From CALBPI01 sp045110335 (lineage in GTDB: Bacteria > Pseudomonadota > Gammaproteobacteria > Steroidobacterales > Woeseiaceae): a DNA stretch of 64,000 nt. The notes under the pieces were generated by a model. The model worked only from the letters and a program-made list of their open reading frames with translations. It was not told the origin of the DNA and ran no database searches. Location: assembly GCA_045110335.1 (NCBI GenBank), contig JBGCGB010000002.1:1-64000 (forward strand), read 5' to 3'. Numbering within the stretch: position 1 is the stretch's first letter; each line of letters opens with the position of its first letter. The translations under genes were made by a program, and so were the position numbers. Positions 15,925-24,979 of the stretch are shown one piece after another.

Positions 15925-16049
15925 GCACGATGCGCATTGCCTCCTTGGTTCGGCCTGATTGGCTTAGTCCCCTAATCCGGCGTTACTAACGGACGATAGA
16001 CCGCACATCCAGAGCGTGAATCAAACTCTCTCCGTATCATCGTCAGGCA

Positions 16050-16079
16050 TGGCAAGCGCATCCTTCGATACGCTTGCCA
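16050..16079. terminator. strong hairpin between convergent genes
   Basis: TGGCAAGCG at 16050-16058 pairs with CGCTTGCCA at 16071-16079, and the inner ATC/GAT extends the stem over a CTTC loop. It lies between the 3' ends of the E1-like gene and the large autotransporter. Neither side has a T tract, so it may be a rho-assisted or bidirectional terminator or a transcript-end stabiliser. Confidence 0.5.
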
Positions 16080-16094
16080 CGCTGACAAAGTGCC

Positions 16095-19000
16095 CTACTT
16101 AAAGCGGCGCTCGAACCGTACGCCCAACGTCAACGTGCTCGACTTCAAGTTGTTATATCCCGCCAACGTTTCGTAATCCACGTAAGCCGACACGCCGTTT
16201 TCCATGACCATCGAAACACCGGTGGCCAGCTGGAAGAAACTGGAGTCAGGCGCATCGGTGAAGAACCGGAAGCGTGTGTTGGTCGGATCATTAACAAACC
16301 TGGCCGTCAGCACACGCTGGTCGGTTTCCAACTCGTGCTGCGAAGCAATGCGAAAATGCGGAACAAGAACGCCGATGCTCAGACTCTTGGTGTAAGACAT
16401 TCTGACACCCGCCGAAATAATCTGCGACTCAACATCCTGGGCATCAAAAGCAAGCTCCCAACCCTGACCACGTGTTTCGCTGTAGCTATCAATCTTGGTG
16501 TTGATGTAGTCGTAGCCAACGAACGGTACAAACAACCATCCGCCACGTTGCAGGTTGTAGCCAAAGTTGGCGCTGATGACGGTTTGGTCGCCTTCGGTCA
16601 AGCCCAACGCAACGGTATCGACACCGAGCCCTGAATCTGCGAACCGAAGTGTTCGGAATGAATCGAAATCGATATCACCGAAGCCGGCCAACAAGTCCAC
16701 ATAGAGCTTGTCCGTGTAGTACGTGCCATACATGGAGTACGTCAGGCTGTCGGAATCCATCGCACCGCTGGTGTTGTTGTAGTCCACATCGGCATTCGCG
16801 AAACCCAGCGCGAAGCCGGCCGCGAAATCATTACGGAAACGATAGTCCGCGCCGGCCGTGACACCGAGTGTTTCAAAATCAAAACCGTTCTCGGTAGAAG
16901 TCGGCCCTTGATCACCGAAATTCAATCGACCATTCATGAAGAGTCCAAGGCGGCTGTCATCGAGCAATGCGTTGCCTCGCTCATCTTCGGGCTGACCATC
17001 GGCACTGGCGCCGCCGCCACTCCAGGTTTCTCTCGCAAACAACGTACCGGGCAGTGTCTTGCCGTTAACGCCAAGCGATAGACCTTGCACGTTGATGCCG
17101 CGAGCACCCCCGCGCAGTGCCGCAAGTCGGCTGTCGATGTTGTTAATTTGGGTATTCAAAATTTGCGTACTGATCGTGCTTTGGGCAAACACTTCTTCGC
17201 CAGCAATCTGGCGCAATGCGTCACGCACTGCATCGCTGTTGTCACCTTCTGGCGGATTCGCAAATTCGATCAACGCGGTACAGCGAGCCAACAGAGCCTG
17301 CTGCCCGGGCGTCAAAAGTTCTGCATCCACTGGTGCGGGATCCGGACCCGGCGGCGGTGAAACGTCGCTCGCCCGCAAGTTGGCGCAGACCGTATCAATC
17401 GCGCCCGCGATTTCGCGTTCCTCGGGCGACAACGCTAACGAAGTTAACGGATTCAACCCACCCGCGCGTTCGACGGTAATGGTGACCTCAGCAGCCCTAT
17501 CGACCGTTGTGGGGTCGCCATCAGACACTGTGTAGAAGAAACTGTCGGTGCCGACGAAACCGGGGTTTGGCGTATAAGTCACCGTATTCGGCACATTGTC
17601 GAAACGGTTGATCGTCGCTGATCCGTTGCCGGGCTCGGTCACACTAACGATGCTCAGGTTTGCAGCACCACCATCATCGGTGTCATTCGCCAGCACATCG
17701 ATTTCGATCGATTCGCCCTCAGGTAACTGAGCAACATCGTCGGCAATTGGCTCTGGCGTGCCATCAGGCGCGACAACGGTCACGGTGACCGAACTGACGT
17801 CCGAATCGTTCGCGTCACCACTGACGGTGTAGGTGAACGTATCATCACCGACGAAAACGACGCCGTTGGCGTCCGCAGCAGGCGGTGTGTAACGCACGCA
17901 ACCTTGCGTCAAATCAGAATCGATAGCAACACACGTCGCAACATCGAGGAGCTCCGCCGTACCACCATTCGCTGGCGCGCCCACCGCGGAAATCGTATCA
18001 CGCGCAATCAGTTGATCATTAGCCAGAATATCGATGATGACGGCTTCATTCACATTGGTTGTTGCTGTATCCGGTGTTAACGCACGAGTCGGTGTCTGTG
18101 TTTCCACCACCGTGACCGTCACGGTAGCCGTACTTGAGGCCGGGCCGTTCGACACCGTATAGGTGAACGTATCGGTGCCCGTAAAGCCGGCTGCCGGTGT
18201 GTAGCGTAAACATGCGCTGGAAATTTCAATAAACGTCGCGCTGCAAACTTGTTGCGATTGAATCTCGATCGTCGCGCCATTCTCAGAATCGCTCACGGAC
18301 GATAACGTCTCGCCCTCTTGGCGATCATCGTTGCCCCGCACATCGATCACGACACCAACATCCTGATCCGTGCTCGCCGTATCGTCCAATACGACAGGAT
18401 CATCCGGTACAACCGTTACCGTGACGGTCGCCGACCCAAGATCCAAATCACCACCACCCACGGTGTAGGTAAACGTATCGTCGCCGAAGAACGGTTGACC
18501 GACGTTGTTTGACGATGGCGGGGAGTATTCGACGCAATTGGTTTCAATGCCCGGAAACGTGTTAGCGCAAACGGTTCTGTCAAGAATACGTGCGAAACCA
18601 CCGCCGGCCGGCGACGAAACTGCGGCTACAAAAGCACCCAATTGAACTGTGTCATTGGCAAGCACATCGATAACCACGGGCTCGAGAAATCCAGTGACCG
18701 CCGTATCGTCTACAAACTCATTAGTTGGCGTACCGATACCCACCGTGAAAGTCACTAAACCGCGGACACCCGTCGAACGGTCTTGGGGGTTATCTGTCAC
18801 ACAGTAAGAAAAAGAATCTGAACCGGCAGCAAAACCGGTGGCGGGCGTAAACACAACGTCAGTGGAATCTGGTGAGACACGGCTAACCGTTCCGTTCTGC
18901 GGCTGCTCCCAGCAAACCTCGTCCGTTAAGCGCAGCGTTTCGATACCATCGGCATCGAGCGCCGGACCATCGGGCGTGATAATCGGAAACACCAAAGGTT

Positions 19001-19484
19001 CGCCAACGTTAAACTCGAAGTTCGCCGTCGTAGTCGTTGGCAACGAGTTTCGTGGATCATCGCAACCCGAGTTGGTGTCAGTCACATTGGTTAACTGCCC
19101 ATTGCCTCGCTGAAAAGCAATCGTGCCGGGACCCGCTGTCGTGCGATCGCCGGCAATCAGGCTGTAGTTCAATGTGAAAGGTAAGGACTCCACATTGTCG
19201 GCACCCCAGGAGACTTCGATACAGGCATTGCCGACACGTCTCACCGTGGCGCTTGCCGGCGCATCGTTCAGTGTTAATCCGTCCTGCACATAAACGGGCG
19301 CCGGCGTGCCGCCAGCCAGCAGTTCGTCATGCACGTTAAAGGTGATGGTTGTTGGCGTATCCAACAACTCGCCGAAGGTAAGGTCGGCAACTGTCGGCAC
19401 GGCATAAGCTTGTGCGGCGGCCAGTGCACTGGCGAAAGCCGATGCACGTAAAAATCCCCTAACGAATCCAGATGGCTTTTTCAT
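16095..19484 (-). CDS. autotransporter with Ig-like repeats and beta-barrel
   Basis: A 1129-residue surface protein. The ATG at 19484 (third residue of the open frame) has GGAG 7 nt ahead and is preferred over 19490. Signal peptide ends near AQAYA-VP. Then come about five tandem Ig-like units of the Big_9/cadherin-like type, each with a DVLANDT-like start and a GTDTFTYTVSDG-like end. Three of them carry a Cys pair about 10-15 residues apart before a (V/L)xYTP strand. A helical linker with the sequence SRLAALRGGARG precedes a C-terminal ~290-residue barrel with alternating strands ending GVRFERRFK. Likely type V secretion, adhesin-like display. Upstream by 70 nt is a caspase-like lipoprotein gene on the same strand. 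Confidence 0.85.
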   Translation of the reverse strand: MKKPSGFVRGFLRASAFASALAAAQAYAVPTVADLTFGELLDTPTTITFNVHDELLAGGTPAPVYVQDGLTLNDAPASATVRRVGNACIEVSWGADNVESLPFTLNYSLIAGDRTTAGPGTIAFQRGNGQLTNVTDTNSGCDDPRNSLPTTTTANFEFNVGEPLVFPIITPDGPALDADGIETLRLTDEVCWEQPQNGTVSRVSPDSTDVVFTPATGFAAGSDSFSYCVTDNPQDRSTGVRGLVTFTVGIGTPTNEFVDDTAVTGFLEPVVIDVLANDTVQLGAFVAAVSSPAGGGFARILDRTVCANTFPGIETNCVEYSPPSSNNVGQPFFGDDTFTYTVGGGDLDLGSATVTVTVVPDDPVVLDDTASTDQDVGVVIDVRGNDDRQEGETLSSVSDSENGATIEIQSQQVCSATFIEISSACLRYTPAAGFTGTDTFTYTVSNGPASSTATVTVTVVETQTPTRALTPDTATTNVNEAVIIDILANDQLIARDTISAVGAPANGGTAELLDVATCVAIDSDLTQGCVRYTPPAADANGVVFVGDDTFTYTVSGDANDSDVSSVTVTVVAPDGTPEPIADDVAQLPEGESIEIDVLANDTDDGGAANLSIVSVTEPGNGSATINRFDNVPNTVTYTPNPGFVGTDSFFYTVSDGDPTTVDRAAEVTITVERAGGLNPLTSLALSPEEREIAGAIDTVCANLRASDVSPPPGPDPAPVDAELLTPGQQALLARCTALIEFANPPEGDNSDAVRDALRQIAGEEVFAQSTISTQILNTQINNIDSRLAALRGGARGINVQGLSLGVNGKTLPGTLFARETWSGGGASADGQPEDERGNALLDDSRLGLFMNGRLNFGDQGPTSTENGFDFETLGVTAGADYRFRNDFAAGFALGFANADVDYNNTSGAMDSDSLTYSMYGTYYTDKLYVDLLAGFGDIDFDSFRTLRFADSGLGVDTVALGLTEGDQTVISANFGYNLQRGGWLFVPFVGYDYINTKIDSYSETRGQGWELAFDAQDVESQIISAGVRMSYTKSLSIGVLVPHFRIASQHELETDQRVLTARFVNDPTNTRFRFFTDAPDSSFFQLATGVSMVMENGVSAYVDYETLAGYNNLKSSTLTLGVRFERRFK

Positions 19485-19554
19485 ATCCATTCTCCGGTTG
19501 CATGTTTGCCATGCGTTTTATGTTCTCGCGCTCGCCGACCAAACGGCTAACGCA

Positions 19555-21159
19555 TCAATTCAATGTTGGCACAAAAAAGAAATCGCCAACTTCATGTCCG
19601 GCACGTCGTAGTGCCTTAATCTCGGGTTCCTGCAAAAAGTCTTGCTGGCTCGCCGCCATCGCAACGCGATCTCGCAATTTTAAAAACAAGGCTGGCGTTG
19701 TTAGCAAGCCATTGTTGTTTTCCAATTCATCGACGAATGCATTCGCAAATACAGAGTTGCCATTGCCGCCTAGGTCTAGCACCGGCTTGTCACCGCCGGA
19801 CGACACCATCAACCGCGCACGGCGGTCGAATCGTCGAGCCACGAATCCGTCGCTACTGAAGACACGTTCGTCGCCGCTCAAGATCATTTTCATGCCCGGA
19901 TCGTCGCCGGCCAAAATGCCTGAGTAACAAGAGTCCGCAACCACCAAAACGCGCTTGGCTTTGAAGTTGCTCATATGACTCGTGATCTGCTCCGTCGGCA
20001 CCCAGTAGGTATCGACCGGTGGACGATCCGCATTCACTGGCAGCCAATAGCCGGTTTCCGAATCACCGCTACCGGTTCGGCTGCCGTGGCCCGCGTAATA
20101 GATCAATAAATTATCGTTGGGACCAACCACCGAGTTGAGGTTGTTGATCGCCTGCAACACGGTGACGTCATTGGCGTCTTGAACAAGCTGAACGGTGAAA
20201 CCGTATTTGTCTTCTAAGACACTCGCGACGCGGGAAGCATCCGACAGCGGCGACGTTAGATTTTCCATCGCCTGGTAGTTTTGATTGCCGATCACCAGGG
20301 CGTAATAGCGACCGTATTCCCGGTCGCGGGAATTGAGCGTGTCTTCATCATCGAAAGTCACCGCAGGGATGGCTTGCGCGGACGGCTGACGCAACCGTGA
20401 CCGCTTTGCTACAACTTCGAGCTGCTCGGTTTCGATGTTCGCCTGCCATTCTCGCAGCTGCTTGAGCTCTACCTGCTGCTCGCCGGTGAGCGCGGCGGTC
20501 GTTTCGAGCGACTTGATCTGACTTTGCAGCAAGCCCAGCTGTGTATCACGCGAGGCAATCTCTGCATCGAGCGTTTCGCGCTGAGCGCGCAACTCACGAT
20601 CAGCAGCTGAGCGGAAAATAATGTCATCTTCCGACAACCCCCAGGATTGTCGGTAAAGGTTCAACGCCTTGAGGCTGTCTTGCGGCACACCGCGCCCGGT
20701 ATCGTAAAGCGTACCCAGATTTAGCAACGCTGTTTTGTGGCCTTGATCCGCCGCTTTCTGATACCAAATCAAAGCGGCCTCGTAGTTCGGCTCGCCCCCG
20801 ACGCCGCGCTCGAAAATTTCACCGACGGTATTTTGCGCTTTGGCATCGCCCTCTTCCGCAGCGGCCATCCAAACACGCAACGCCGATGTCAGATCAGCAC
20901 GATCATAGGCGACATACTCGCCACCCCGAACCCTACAATCGGCAGCGGTCGTTCTCGTGGGCCGACGCGGCGAAAGATACGTGCGACCGCCCAGTTGACG
21001 CACTTGGCCTGGCAACAAGCAGTCAACGATGTATAAATCCGCAACGTCGACGCGGCCATCAGTAGCTGCTTTGTCAACGGATAGATCAGGCGCCGCGCTA
21101 CATCCTTCAAGAAACAGGAAAACGGCCAAAGCTACCAGCACATGCTTTTTTTGGAACAT
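19555..21159 (-). CDS. caspase-like (C14) lipoprotein with Sel1 repeats
   Basis: 534 residues. The signal peptide ends in the lipobox LEGC (Cys20), so it is lipid-anchored. Residues about 94-175 are two Sel1-type repeats (DAKAQNTVGEIFERG, TALLNLGTLYDTGRG). Residues about 185-255 are a predicted coiled coil. The C-terminal half is a caspase-fold domain: YYALVIGNQNY, then the catalytic His358 in YYAGHGS and Cys411 in DSCYSG, both intact. Arg/Lys-type specificity is typical of bacterial and metacaspase relatives but cannot be read here. AAGGG lies 7 nt before the ATG. Probably co-transcribed with the autotransporter that follows, whose processing is a possible role (inference). Confidence 0.87.
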   Translation of the reverse strand: MFQKKHVLVALAVFLFLEGCSAAPDLSVDKAATDGRVDVADLYIVDCLLPGQVRQLGGRTYLSPRRPTRTTAADCRVRGGEYVAYDRADLTSALRVWMAAAEEGDAKAQNTVGEIFERGVGGEPNYEAALIWYQKAADQGHKTALLNLGTLYDTGRGVPQDSLKALNLYRQSWGLSEDDIIFRSAADRELRAQRETLDAEIASRDTQLGLLQSQIKSLETTAALTGEQQVELKQLREWQANIETEQLEVVAKRSRLRQPSAQAIPAVTFDDEDTLNSRDREYGRYYALVIGNQNYQAMENLTSPLSDASRVASVLEDKYGFTVQLVQDANDVTVLQAINNLNSVVGPNDNLLIYYAGHGSRTGSGDSETGYWLPVNADRPPVDTYWVPTEQITSHMSNFKAKRVLVVADSCYSGILAGDDPGMKMILSGDERVFSSDGFVARRFDRRARLMVSSGGDKPVLDLGGNGNSVFANAFVDELENNNGLLTTPALFLKLRDRVAMAASQQDFLQEPEIKALRRAGHEVGDFFFVPTLN

Positions 21160-21178
21160 AGAAAACCCTTATCAGCCG

Positions 21179-21205
21179 CCGGTTATCTTATAATTTGATA
21201 TCCGG
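21179..21205. promoter_or_regulatory. dyad CCGGTTATC/GATATCCGG in a divergent promoter region
   Basis: CCGGTTATC at 21179-21187 and GATATCCGG at 21197-21205 match as an inverted repeat in 8 of 9 positions, with a 9-bp AT-only spacer. On the minus strand the spacer includes TATAAG, a plausible -10 for the caspase gene starting at 21159. The region also feeds the divergent hydrolase. The regulator is unknown. Confidence 0.4.
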
Positions 21206-21300
21206 CTGTTGTTGTTCGGTCAGGCCCCAGCGCGACGCACAATGCATCACTGTTGATCTAGGGCTGCCAATAATGACCCTTTTATCCCGCCAATGCATGA

Positions 21301-22161
21301 ATGAGTTTGGTTATGTCAACTTTTTCACACCCCCAAATGATGACACGACTGCCCGCTGTGTCGTTGACATGCATATTGATGACATTGACCGGTTGCATCA
21401 CACCAGCGGAGCGCTATCAGCAAGCCGCGGACGGCTTAGGCTTGACGTATACGGTCGCACTGGGCCAGACATTCGATCACCAGGTCTGGCGTAACCAAAA
21501 CCGTAAGCAATCCGACGCAACGCTACACGTCTATATCGAAGGTGACGGCTCTCCATGGGTCGCCGGTGTACCCTCTGCCGACCCAGCACCTCGCCAACCC
21601 GTTGCGCTAAAAATGATGGCGGCTGACCCTACCGATGCCGTTTTGGTTGGGCGACCTTGCTACCATCGCAACACCGCCAGAAACTGCAGCCCTAAACAAT
21701 GGACAAGCCGTCGCTATTCCAAAGCGACGGTCGACAGCATGGCACATGTGATCAACGCACTGCGCGTAGAGGGTGCATACCGTTCGGTGGTTCTGGTCGG
21801 ATACAGCGGTGGCGGCGTTTTGGCCACGCTACTAGCCCGCAGGATCGATACCGTCGATGCCGTTGTAACGATCGGCGCGAATCTCGACACGACGGCATGG
21901 ACAAACCACCATGGCTACAGTGAATTAACCGCCAGCGTCAATCCCGCCGAACTCCCTCGCCAGCCAAGCCGGTCACCCGAAGTTCACTACATCGGTCGCA
22001 ACGACTCGGTGGTTCCGGCGAACACACGCAAGCAGTATTTTGATCGTCACCCCGACGCGCTTGAACGCATCATGGATGACTTCGGCCATGTATGTTGTTG
22101 GACTGAACGCTGGCCGGAACTACTCGACGATGCTTTGCGAACAGCCGCACAGAACCGTTAA
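21301..22161 (+). CDS. lipoprotein alpha/beta hydrolase
   Basis: A 286-residue alpha/beta hydrolase with a lipobox LTGC (Cys32 from the first ATG). The catalytic triad can be placed: Ser169 in GYSGGG, Asp235 in GRNDSVVP and His263 in DFGHVCCW. An N-terminal HVYIEGDGSPW segment suits the oxyanion region. The start is unsure: no ribosome site fits the ATG at 21301, and ATGs at 21337 or 21340 would give a more ordinary short signal peptide. Substrate unknown; an esterase or thioesterase is a guess. It is divergent from the caspase gene and overlaps the kinase gene tail by 4 bases. Confidence 0.8.
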   Translation: MSLVMSTFSHPQMMTRLPAVSLTCILMTLTGCITPAERYQQAADGLGLTYTVALGQTFDHQVWRNQNRKQSDATLHVYIEGDGSPWVAGVPSADPAPRQPVALKMMAADPTDAVLVGRPCYHRNTARNCSPKQWTSRRYSKATVDSMAHVINALRVEGAYRSVVLVGYSGGGVLATLLARRIDTVDAVVTIGANLDTTAWTNHHGYSELTASVNPAELPRQPSRSPEVHYIGRNDSVVPANTRKQYFDRHPDALERIMDDFGHVCCWTERWPELLDDALRTAAQNR

Positions 22162-24764
22162 CGCCTCGTTGAACCCGCCGATGCCAGATCGACACGCAAG
22201 TCACGCAATTGCCGATGTTCTTTGAGGTACTCATTGCTTGATGCGGTTTCAATGTCACCAAGCAATCGTTGTCGGTCCGTATCTGTCTCGGCTGAAGCAG
22301 CCAAGGCAATCAGTGAATCCGCCACAGCATTCAAGCCTGCGATCGCCTCCGGATTCCGCGGATGAATATCGTAAGCCGCTGCAAAGTCCGTATATGCCCC
22401 ACCGATCCAGGGCGGATCATTCGCGAGCCACGCTTGACCTGAATCAATAAAATCGCGAAACGTGACCTGCTGAACCGCCGTGAGCTCACTCCAGGCAATC
22501 GCCGGACCGGGTTCCTGAAAACTCCGGTAAGCAAAGAAACTGGCCAGCACAGCGAGAACCACAATCGCCGCCGTCGCCCAGCGTGCCGCCTTGCGTCGAC
22601 CGGAAAACTCACGAAGGAATGTCGCCGCATCTGGCGTGCGATCTTCCCGCTTTAGCTCAAGACCGTGCTCAATCGCTGCCCACTCGTGACGCGCAATGTG
22701 CTTGATAGGCTCTGGCACCAAACCCAAAGCAACGGCTTCTTCCGCCGTTTTGCGATCAAATGGATGGCGGCCCGTTAACAACAAATAAGCGGTAATCGCC
22801 ATCGCATAAACGTCATCGGACGGATGCGGGTCTGCACGCTGGAACATCTCCCACGCGGCGTAACCGGGCGTCAAACTGCTGAAGTCTCCGGCATCAAATA
22901 GTGTTTGCTCGGTATCTTCTTTGGGCCCGCTGTAAACGCGTGCACGCGCAATCCCGAAGTCGAGAATCTTGACTCGTTCGTCTTTGGTCAGGAATACGTT
23001 GCCGGGTTTGAAATCGGAGTGAATGATGTCGTGCTTGTGCGCATAGGCGAGGCCTTCTGCCATTTCTTTGATAATGCGGCGAGCAAGCTCTACTTCAACA
23101 CCATCTTCATTTTCTTTTTTACGTCGCCGGAGCAAAAGATCCAGCGGCTCACCACGCATGAGCTCCATCGTCATATAAACGGTGGTTCCATCACGATCGA
23201 AGTCGTAAACCGTGATGATGTTCGGATGCGCCAGTGTTTGCGCTTTGCGTGCCTCGCGTTGCAGCGCGATCAATGCTTGCGGATGATCCCGATAATTGTC
23301 ATTGAGCACTTTGACTGCGACGTAGGGATCGCGATCATTCGCTTCTTCCTTACGTTTGTCGCGCGCCTTGAACACGACGCCCATGCCACCGCGGCCGAGC
23401 TGGCGCTCGATCAGGAAACGTTGTTTAAGCACCATGCCCGGCCCCAACGGACCTTGATGACGCTGACTCCATTGCTCCGGGTTCAACCAGTTGGATGCGG
23501 TACCGGTAGGAAAGGCTTTGGACGGAAACACACCGGAATCAATGGGCGCCGTGGGCGCCAACTCTTCGATTTCCGGCCTCGGCACTTGGCCAATTGGCAG
23601 CGTGCCATCATCACTACTGGCACCAACAGCAGGTTGCTGCATTTGTGTTGGTGGCGGCACATCTGACAGTAGTTGCGTTTTCTCGGCAGCGGATTGCGGC
23701 GCATCATCGGGATACGGCACGTCCGCAATGGGCATCGTTTCGGCACGCTGCATATCAGGACGCGTCACATCAGCAATCTGTTTGGTTTTCTCGTACGACG
23801 GTGCGGCGTTATCTTGCTGGTCAATACGCACCGTTGGCGCTACGTGGCTGTTAACTTTCTGCGTCTTTTCATACCCGGCAATGTCGTCCGGCGCGGGTTT
23901 CCCCCGCTGCTGTTCGGCGGGCATTTCGTTGCCTTGGCTCGATGGCGCCAGCTTTGGCATCGTTGGCGATTCGGGTTGATGTGCGTCGGCGTCGTCATCT
24001 GTGGTCTCAGCACTGGCTTCAGAAAACGCTTGGCCGGCGTCGGCGAAAATCTCCGGCGCCTCTAAACTTGCCGCTTCAAGATCTTTGCCCCGGGTGGCGT
24101 CCGTTGGTCGCTCGAGGGGTGCCGTCGCCTCGGACCGGCTTAACGGCGCAGTAGATTCCGCGTCTGACTGTAAACCTACCGTTTGATCGGTGACTCGCGA
24201 ATTCGTTTTTTCCGCGAGGGGACGCGTCGCATCGGGCAACATTTCTGTCGCCTCTGATGGCGGCGCTTCTGACATTAGCACGGTCGCATCCGCTGGAGCA
24301 TGGTGTTGATCATCGCCGGGCAGCAGCGCCGTTAAATCCGCCTGCGGCGAGGTCATCTCTGCACCGAGCTCAAGATCATCCGGGATTAGACTCTTTAACC
24401 GTGAGGTTTGATCTTGCATCAATACCCGATCATCTTCGGCATCGACCGGTTGAATCCCATCGGTCACAAGACGCTCGGTAACTTCACCGCCATCATCCAC
24501 TGAATTTGCCAACGGCGATGTAGAATCGCGTTCTCGATCGGTCGGTGCAACTTTGCCCATCAAACGGTCGGACAAGGCACGATACAGGACGGCGGGCAAT
24601 CGACCGTCCGCCCGATGTCGATCCAGAATATTCAACGCGTGGTCGATGTCTTCGTTGGCACGAACCACTTGGTCGGCAGCTTCTTCAAGATCCGCGAACG
24701 ATGCCGAGCGAGCAAAAAACTCGCCAAGCTTGCGGCTGAACTCCGTCATGCTGTCTTTCGCCAT
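22158..24764 (-). CDS. membrane Ser/Thr protein kinase with a multi-phosphosite N-terminal tail
   Basis: 868 residues in Hanks-type layout but reversed from the common plan. Residues 1-75 are a small helical domain. Residues 75-420 are disordered-looking and acidic with 17 T-x-x-(L/I/V/M) motifs. The kinase domain is about 446-720: GRGGMGVVFKA loop, Lys485 in VAVKVL, IIHSDFKPGN with Asp584, DFG at 602-604, and an AWEMF form of the APE motif. A single transmembrane helix follows (729-746), then a ~120-residue domain outside the membrane. The HRD arginine is Ser, which is common in bacterial kinases and suggests no activation-loop dependence on that Arg. No FHA or phosphatase partner is in the window. 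Convergent with the hydrolase. Confidence 0.92.
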   Translation of the reverse strand: MAKDSMTEFSRKLGEFFARSASFADLEEAADQVVRANEDIDHALNILDRHRADGRLPAVLYRALSDRLMGKVAPTDRERDSTSPLANSVDDGGEVTERLVTDGIQPVDAEDDRVLMQDQTSRLKSLIPDDLELGAEMTSPQADLTALLPGDDQHHAPADATVLMSEAPPSEATEMLPDATRPLAEKTNSRVTDQTVGLQSDAESTAPLSRSEATAPLERPTDATRGKDLEAASLEAPEIFADAGQAFSEASAETTDDDADAHQPESPTMPKLAPSSQGNEMPAEQQRGKPAPDDIAGYEKTQKVNSHVAPTVRIDQQDNAAPSYEKTKQIADVTRPDMQRAETMPIADVPYPDDAPQSAAEKTQLLSDVPPPTQMQQPAVGASSDDGTLPIGQVPRPEIEELAPTAPIDSGVFPSKAFPTGTASNWLNPEQWSQRHQGPLGPGMVLKQRFLIERQLGRGGMGVVFKARDKRKEEANDRDPYVAVKVLNDNYRDHPQALIALQREARKAQTLAHPNIITVYDFDRDGTTVYMTMELMRGEPLDLLLRRRKKENEDGVEVELARRIIKEMAEGLAYAHKHDIIHSDFKPGNVFLTKDERVKILDFGIARARVYSGPKEDTEQTLFDAGDFSSLTPGYAAWEMFQRADPHPSDDVYAMAITAYLLLTGRHPFDRKTAEEAVALGLVPEPIKHIARHEWAAIEHGLELKREDRTPDAATFLREFSGRRKAARWATAAIVVLAVLASFFAYRSFQEPGPAIAWSELTAVQQVTFRDFIDSGQAWLANDPPWIGGAYTDFAAAYDIHPRNPEAIAGLNAVADSLIALAASAETDTDRQRLLGDIETASSNEYLKEHRQLRDLRVDLASAGSTRR

Positions 24765-24979
24765 ACTACTGATAGCGACCGTTTGTCGCCCCCGGTTATC
24801 GGCGCCGAATGGCGCACACTATGCTTGTCCACCCACCATATAAAAAGATACTGCCCGGTAACGGTACTTTGTCTCATTCCGGACGTTTCGTCTTGCGGAT
24901 ACCCCTAAGACCTCATATTCCCCGCCTGGTAAGCCAGCATTGATCCGTAAAGCCGGCCGCGAATAAAGAATCCAGCCAA

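Noticed and set aside
16095..19484. CRISPR-like or DNA tandem repeats within the Ig-like region
   Set aside because: The repetition is at protein level only and too diverged in DNA to form direct repeats.
22905..23666. 253-codon open frame on the plus strand
   Set aside because: Antisense to the kinase catalytic domain, whose motifs are intact; long antisense frames are expected from codon bias.
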